Source: Paracoccus methylovorus (lineage in GTDB: Bacteria > Pseudomonadota > Alphaproteobacteria > Rhodobacterales > Rhodobacteraceae). Taken from it: 64,000 nucleotides of DNA. The notes under the pieces were generated by a model. That model was not told the origin of the DNA and searched no databases. It was given only the letters and a program-made list of their open reading frames with translations. Shown here piece by piece: positions 62,176 to 64,000 of the stretch; within the stretch, counting starts at the first letter, position 1, and every line of letters begins with the position of its first letter. The stretch lies in assembly GCF_016919705.1 (NCBI RefSeq), contig NZ_CP070368.1, positions 1,178,001 through 1,242,000 of the forward strand, given 5' to 3'. The position numbers and the translations under genes are program-made.

Positions 62176-63270
62176 TTATTGCGCATCGCCCTTGTCGAGC
62201 AGTTTCTTAACAGTTTCGCGAAGCTCGGCCACCTGCGCATAAAGACGCGGCAAGCGGCGGATGTTCTTTTGCGCCTCGACATGCGTCTCCATCTTGACGG
62301 CCGGGCTACCCAGCAGCACCCGGCCGGCGGGCGCATTGGTGAATATCTTGGTCGCACCGCCGGCGATCACATCGTCGCCCACGAAGATGTTGTCGGATAC
62401 ACCGACCTGCCCGCCCAGCACCACGCGATTGCCGATCCGCGCCGAGCCGGCGATGCCCACCAGTCCGCAAAGCAGGCAGTCTTCGCCCACGATGCAATTG
62501 TGGCCGACCTGCACGAGGTTGTCGATCTTGGTGCCGCGCCCGATACGGGTCGCACGGATGGTGCCGCGGTCCACGGTCGAGTTGGCGCCGATCTCGACAT
62601 CGTCGCCGATCTCGACCCCGCCCAGCGAATGGATGCGGGTCCAGTGCTGCTGGCGGATCTCATGCCGCTCGCCCAGAGATTCACGGATTTCCTCGACACC
62701 GGATTTCTCGGGCGTGACAAAGGAAAACCCGTCCGCGCCCAGCGAGACCCCCGGATTAAGGATCACCCGGTCGCCCAATGTCACGCCATGGGCGATGCGG
62801 ACACCGGGGTGGATCAGCACGTCGCACCCGATCACGGAATCCGCACCGATCGACACATGCGAGGCGATGCGCGCCCCTGCCCCGATACGGACCCGCGCAC
62901 CGATCACCACGAAAGGACCGATGGCGGCATCGGGCGGCAAGTCGGCTGTCGGATCGATCACCCCGCTGGGATGGATGCCGGGGGCGATGCCGGGACCGGG
63001 ATCAAAGGCACGGGTCAGTGCTGCCATGGCCAGCCGCGGCCGCGCCACCACGACGGCGGCACGCAGTCCCAGCGTTTCGGGGTCCATCCCCTCGGCCAGC
63101 ACGGCCATGCCGCCCGGCGCAAGCTTTTCGGCATAGGCGGGCGAGGTCGCCAGTGCGATCTGGCCCTCGCGCGCCTGCCCCGCCTCGGCCGCACCGTTAA
63201 CGATCATATTGCCGTCGCCCCAAAGACGGGCATCAAGTGCGCGGGCCAGATCGGCGATGGTCAGTGTCAT
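62176..63270 (-). CDS. lpxD: UDP-3-O-acylglucosamine N-acyltransferase
   Basis: The third enzyme of lipid A synthesis, adding a 3-hydroxyacyl chain from ACP to the amino group of UDP-3-O-acylglucosamine. It has 364 residues. The N-terminal uridine-binding domain covers about 1-100 (DLARALDARLWG). A run of hexapeptide repeats follows (IDPTADLPPDAAIGPFVVIGARVRIGAGARI and later coils), with the catalytic His near 255 in VGHNCIVGEDCLLCGLVGIAGS. A helical tail (VEAQKNIRRLPRLYAQVAELRETV) ends it. AAGGGGAG lies before the ATG. It is usually next to bamA-fabZ-lpxA; here it stands with an L,D-transpeptidase, an ACP and a KAS. Confidence 0.95.
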   Translation of the reverse strand: MTLTIADLARALDARLWGDGNMIVNGAAEAGQAREGQIALATSPAYAEKLAPGGMAVLAEGMDPETLGLRAAVVVARPRLAMAALTRAFDPGPGIAPGIHPSGVIDPTADLPPDAAIGPFVVIGARVRIGAGARIASHVSIGADSVIGCDVLIHPGVRIAHGVTLGDRVILNPGVSLGADGFSFVTPEKSGVEEIRESLGERHEIRQQHWTRIHSLGGVEIGDDVEIGANSTVDRGTIRATRIGRGTKIDNLVQVGHNCIVGEDCLLCGLVGIAGSARIGNRVVLGGQVGVSDNIFVGDDVIAGGATKIFTNAPAGRVLLGSPAVKMETHVEAQKNIRRLPRLYAQVAELRETVKKLLDKGDAQ

Positions 63271-63296
63271 GGGACTCCCCTTGGTTCGGGGTTCAT

Positions 63297-64000
63297 CTAT
63301 TCATCCGTGGCGGCGGAATCCAGTCCGGCCTTGATCAGCGCGGCATATACCAACGCATCACGGCCATAGATGTCGGGAAAACGGCGGATCTTGCCCGTCT
63401 CATCGGGAAAGGCGGTGAAATACACCAGATGCACCGGCAACGGCGGGCGCAGGTTCAGATAGGTCTCGCGCCCGGACTTCAGCGCCTTCGAGAACACCGC
63501 CTCGGGGCTTTCGACCTGGCCCTTCAGCAACTCATGCGCCAGATCAACGGGCCGGCCCACGCGGATGCAGCCATGCGAATAGGCCCGGCTGGACTGGTTG
63601 AACAAGTGCTTGGTCGGTGTGTCGTGCAGATAGATGTTCCAAGGGTTCGGGAACATGAACTTGACCTGTCCCAAGGCATTGTCGTCGCTGGGTTTCTGCC
63701 GCATCCGATAGGGAAAGCTTTTCGCGGTGTATTGGCGGAAATCGATCCGGTCGCGCGAGATCACATTGCCAGCCCCATCCACCACGTCCAGATGGCCGAC
63801 CGCATGACGGTTGGCCTGAAGCCGCGGCAGGTATTCCTTGACCGTGATCGAGCGCGGCACGTTCCAGCGCGGGTTGACCACCATATATTTCATCAACTCG
63901 GTGAATTCGGGCGTTTCGAACTCGCGGTTGGCCTTGCCGACGACGACGCGGGTTTCGAAGATCTCCTGTCCGTTTTCATAGATGCGGGCGTTGAACTCGG
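63297..64000 (-). CDS. L,D-transpeptidase, YcbB type, 5' end cut by window edge
   Basis: The C-terminal part (about 234 residues) of an exported peptidoglycan L,D-transpeptidase with a YkuD domain. The catalytic Cys is in SRAYSHGCIRVGRP, with the conserved His two before it. The YcbB/LdtD-type segments VVNPRWNVPRSI, NPWNIYLHDTPTKHLF and PPLPVHLVYFTAFPD are seen. The frame is open to the edge of the window (EFNARIYENGQEIFETRVVVG precedes the highest internal Met), so the start, signal sequence and substrate-binding domains lie outside. It sits 26 bases upstream of lpxD on the same strand, linking wall cross-linking and lipid A synthesis in one transcript. Confidence 0.9.
   Translation of the reverse strand, partial: EFNARIYENGQEIFETRVVVGKANREFETPEFTELMKYMVVNPRWNVPRSITVKEYLPRLQANRHAVGHLDVVDGAGNVISRDRIDFRQYTAKSFPYRMRQKPSDDNALGQVKFMFPNPWNIYLHDTPTKHLFNQSSRAYSHGCIRVGRPVDLAHELLKGQVESPEAVFSKALKSGRETYLNLRPPLPVHLVYFTAFPDETGKIRRFPDIYGRDALVYAALIKAGLDSAATDE

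Noticed and set aside
61855..63369. 504-codon plus-strand open frame over acp and lpxD
   Set aside because: Antisense shadow; lpxD and the ACP on the minus strand are unambiguous.

Overview
The window is a 64 kb piece of a GC-rich alphaproteobacterial chromosome, most likely Paracoccus or a close Rhodobacterales relative. The basis is gene content and order: perM/hdaA/ppk/ppx, a cysteine-free Mur-type Fur regulator next to sitABCD, the supernumerary complex I subunit NDUFA12 with a lone MlaD and a DUF2155 protein, group-2 mrp genes with A and B fused, and a short ProRS without the INS domain. No rRNA, tRNA, CRISPR array, insertion sequence or prophage was seen. Genes are packed tightly, with many ATGA or TGATG stop/start overlaps.

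Layout. 1-4.7 kb: the 3' part of uvrB, an I78-type inhibitor lipoprotein, an orphan ParA ATPase, an ABM-fold monooxygenase and an M19 dipeptidase. 4.9-10.7 kb (minus strand): an AI-2E family transporter, hdaA, ppk and ppx. 10.8-12.2 kb: proS followed by a clear terminator. 12.5-18.5 kb: an accessory-looking block with an SGNH/CE2-type esterase, a GT61 glycosyltransferase, a left-handed beta-helix acyltransferase, an AMP ligase, a stand-alone carrier protein and a PLP decarboxylase. The last three resemble the ligase/ACP/decarboxylase trio of exosortase-A exopolysaccharide loci, but no exosortase is present. 18.6-24.8 kb: the Mrp antiporter operon. 24.8-26.4 kb: aroK-aroB on the opposite strand. 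26.5-30.7 kb: two envelope proteins of unknown function, xerD and a CorC/HlyC-family protein. 30.9-38.1 kb: transketolase, an EamA exporter, an LpxL-like acyltransferase, accB-accC and aat. 38.1-41.4 kb (minus): NDUFA12-mlaD-DUF2155, then clpP-clpX. 41.6-43.7 kb: pth, a frameshifted DUF2332 gene and a DUF2237 gene. 43.7-48.0 kb: mur with an IMPACT-family gene, divergent from sitABCD. 48.0-51.1 kb: an SDR, an aldehyde dehydrogenase and a VIT-family metal transporter. 51.1-56.3 kb (minus): a complete dppABCDF-type peptide importer. 56.5-60.5 kb: a glutathionylspermidine-synthase-like gene with a DUF1190 lipoprotein, KDPG aldolase and an MFS carrier. 60.5-64 kb (minus): a YcbB-type L,D-transpeptidase (cut by the window edge), lpxD, a second carrier protein and a ketoacyl synthase with an unusual lysine-rich N-terminus.

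How parts work together. The sit importer, Mur and the promoter between them form a self-contained manganese-responsive unit, and the VIT protein nearby would handle the opposite flux. The lpxD/acp/KAS group suggests a dedicated acyl supply for lipid A. The 14.9-18.5 kb cassette probably loads an amino acid on a carrier protein and decarboxylates it, giving an amine-bearing acyl group for a surface glycan. This is the least described system in the window.
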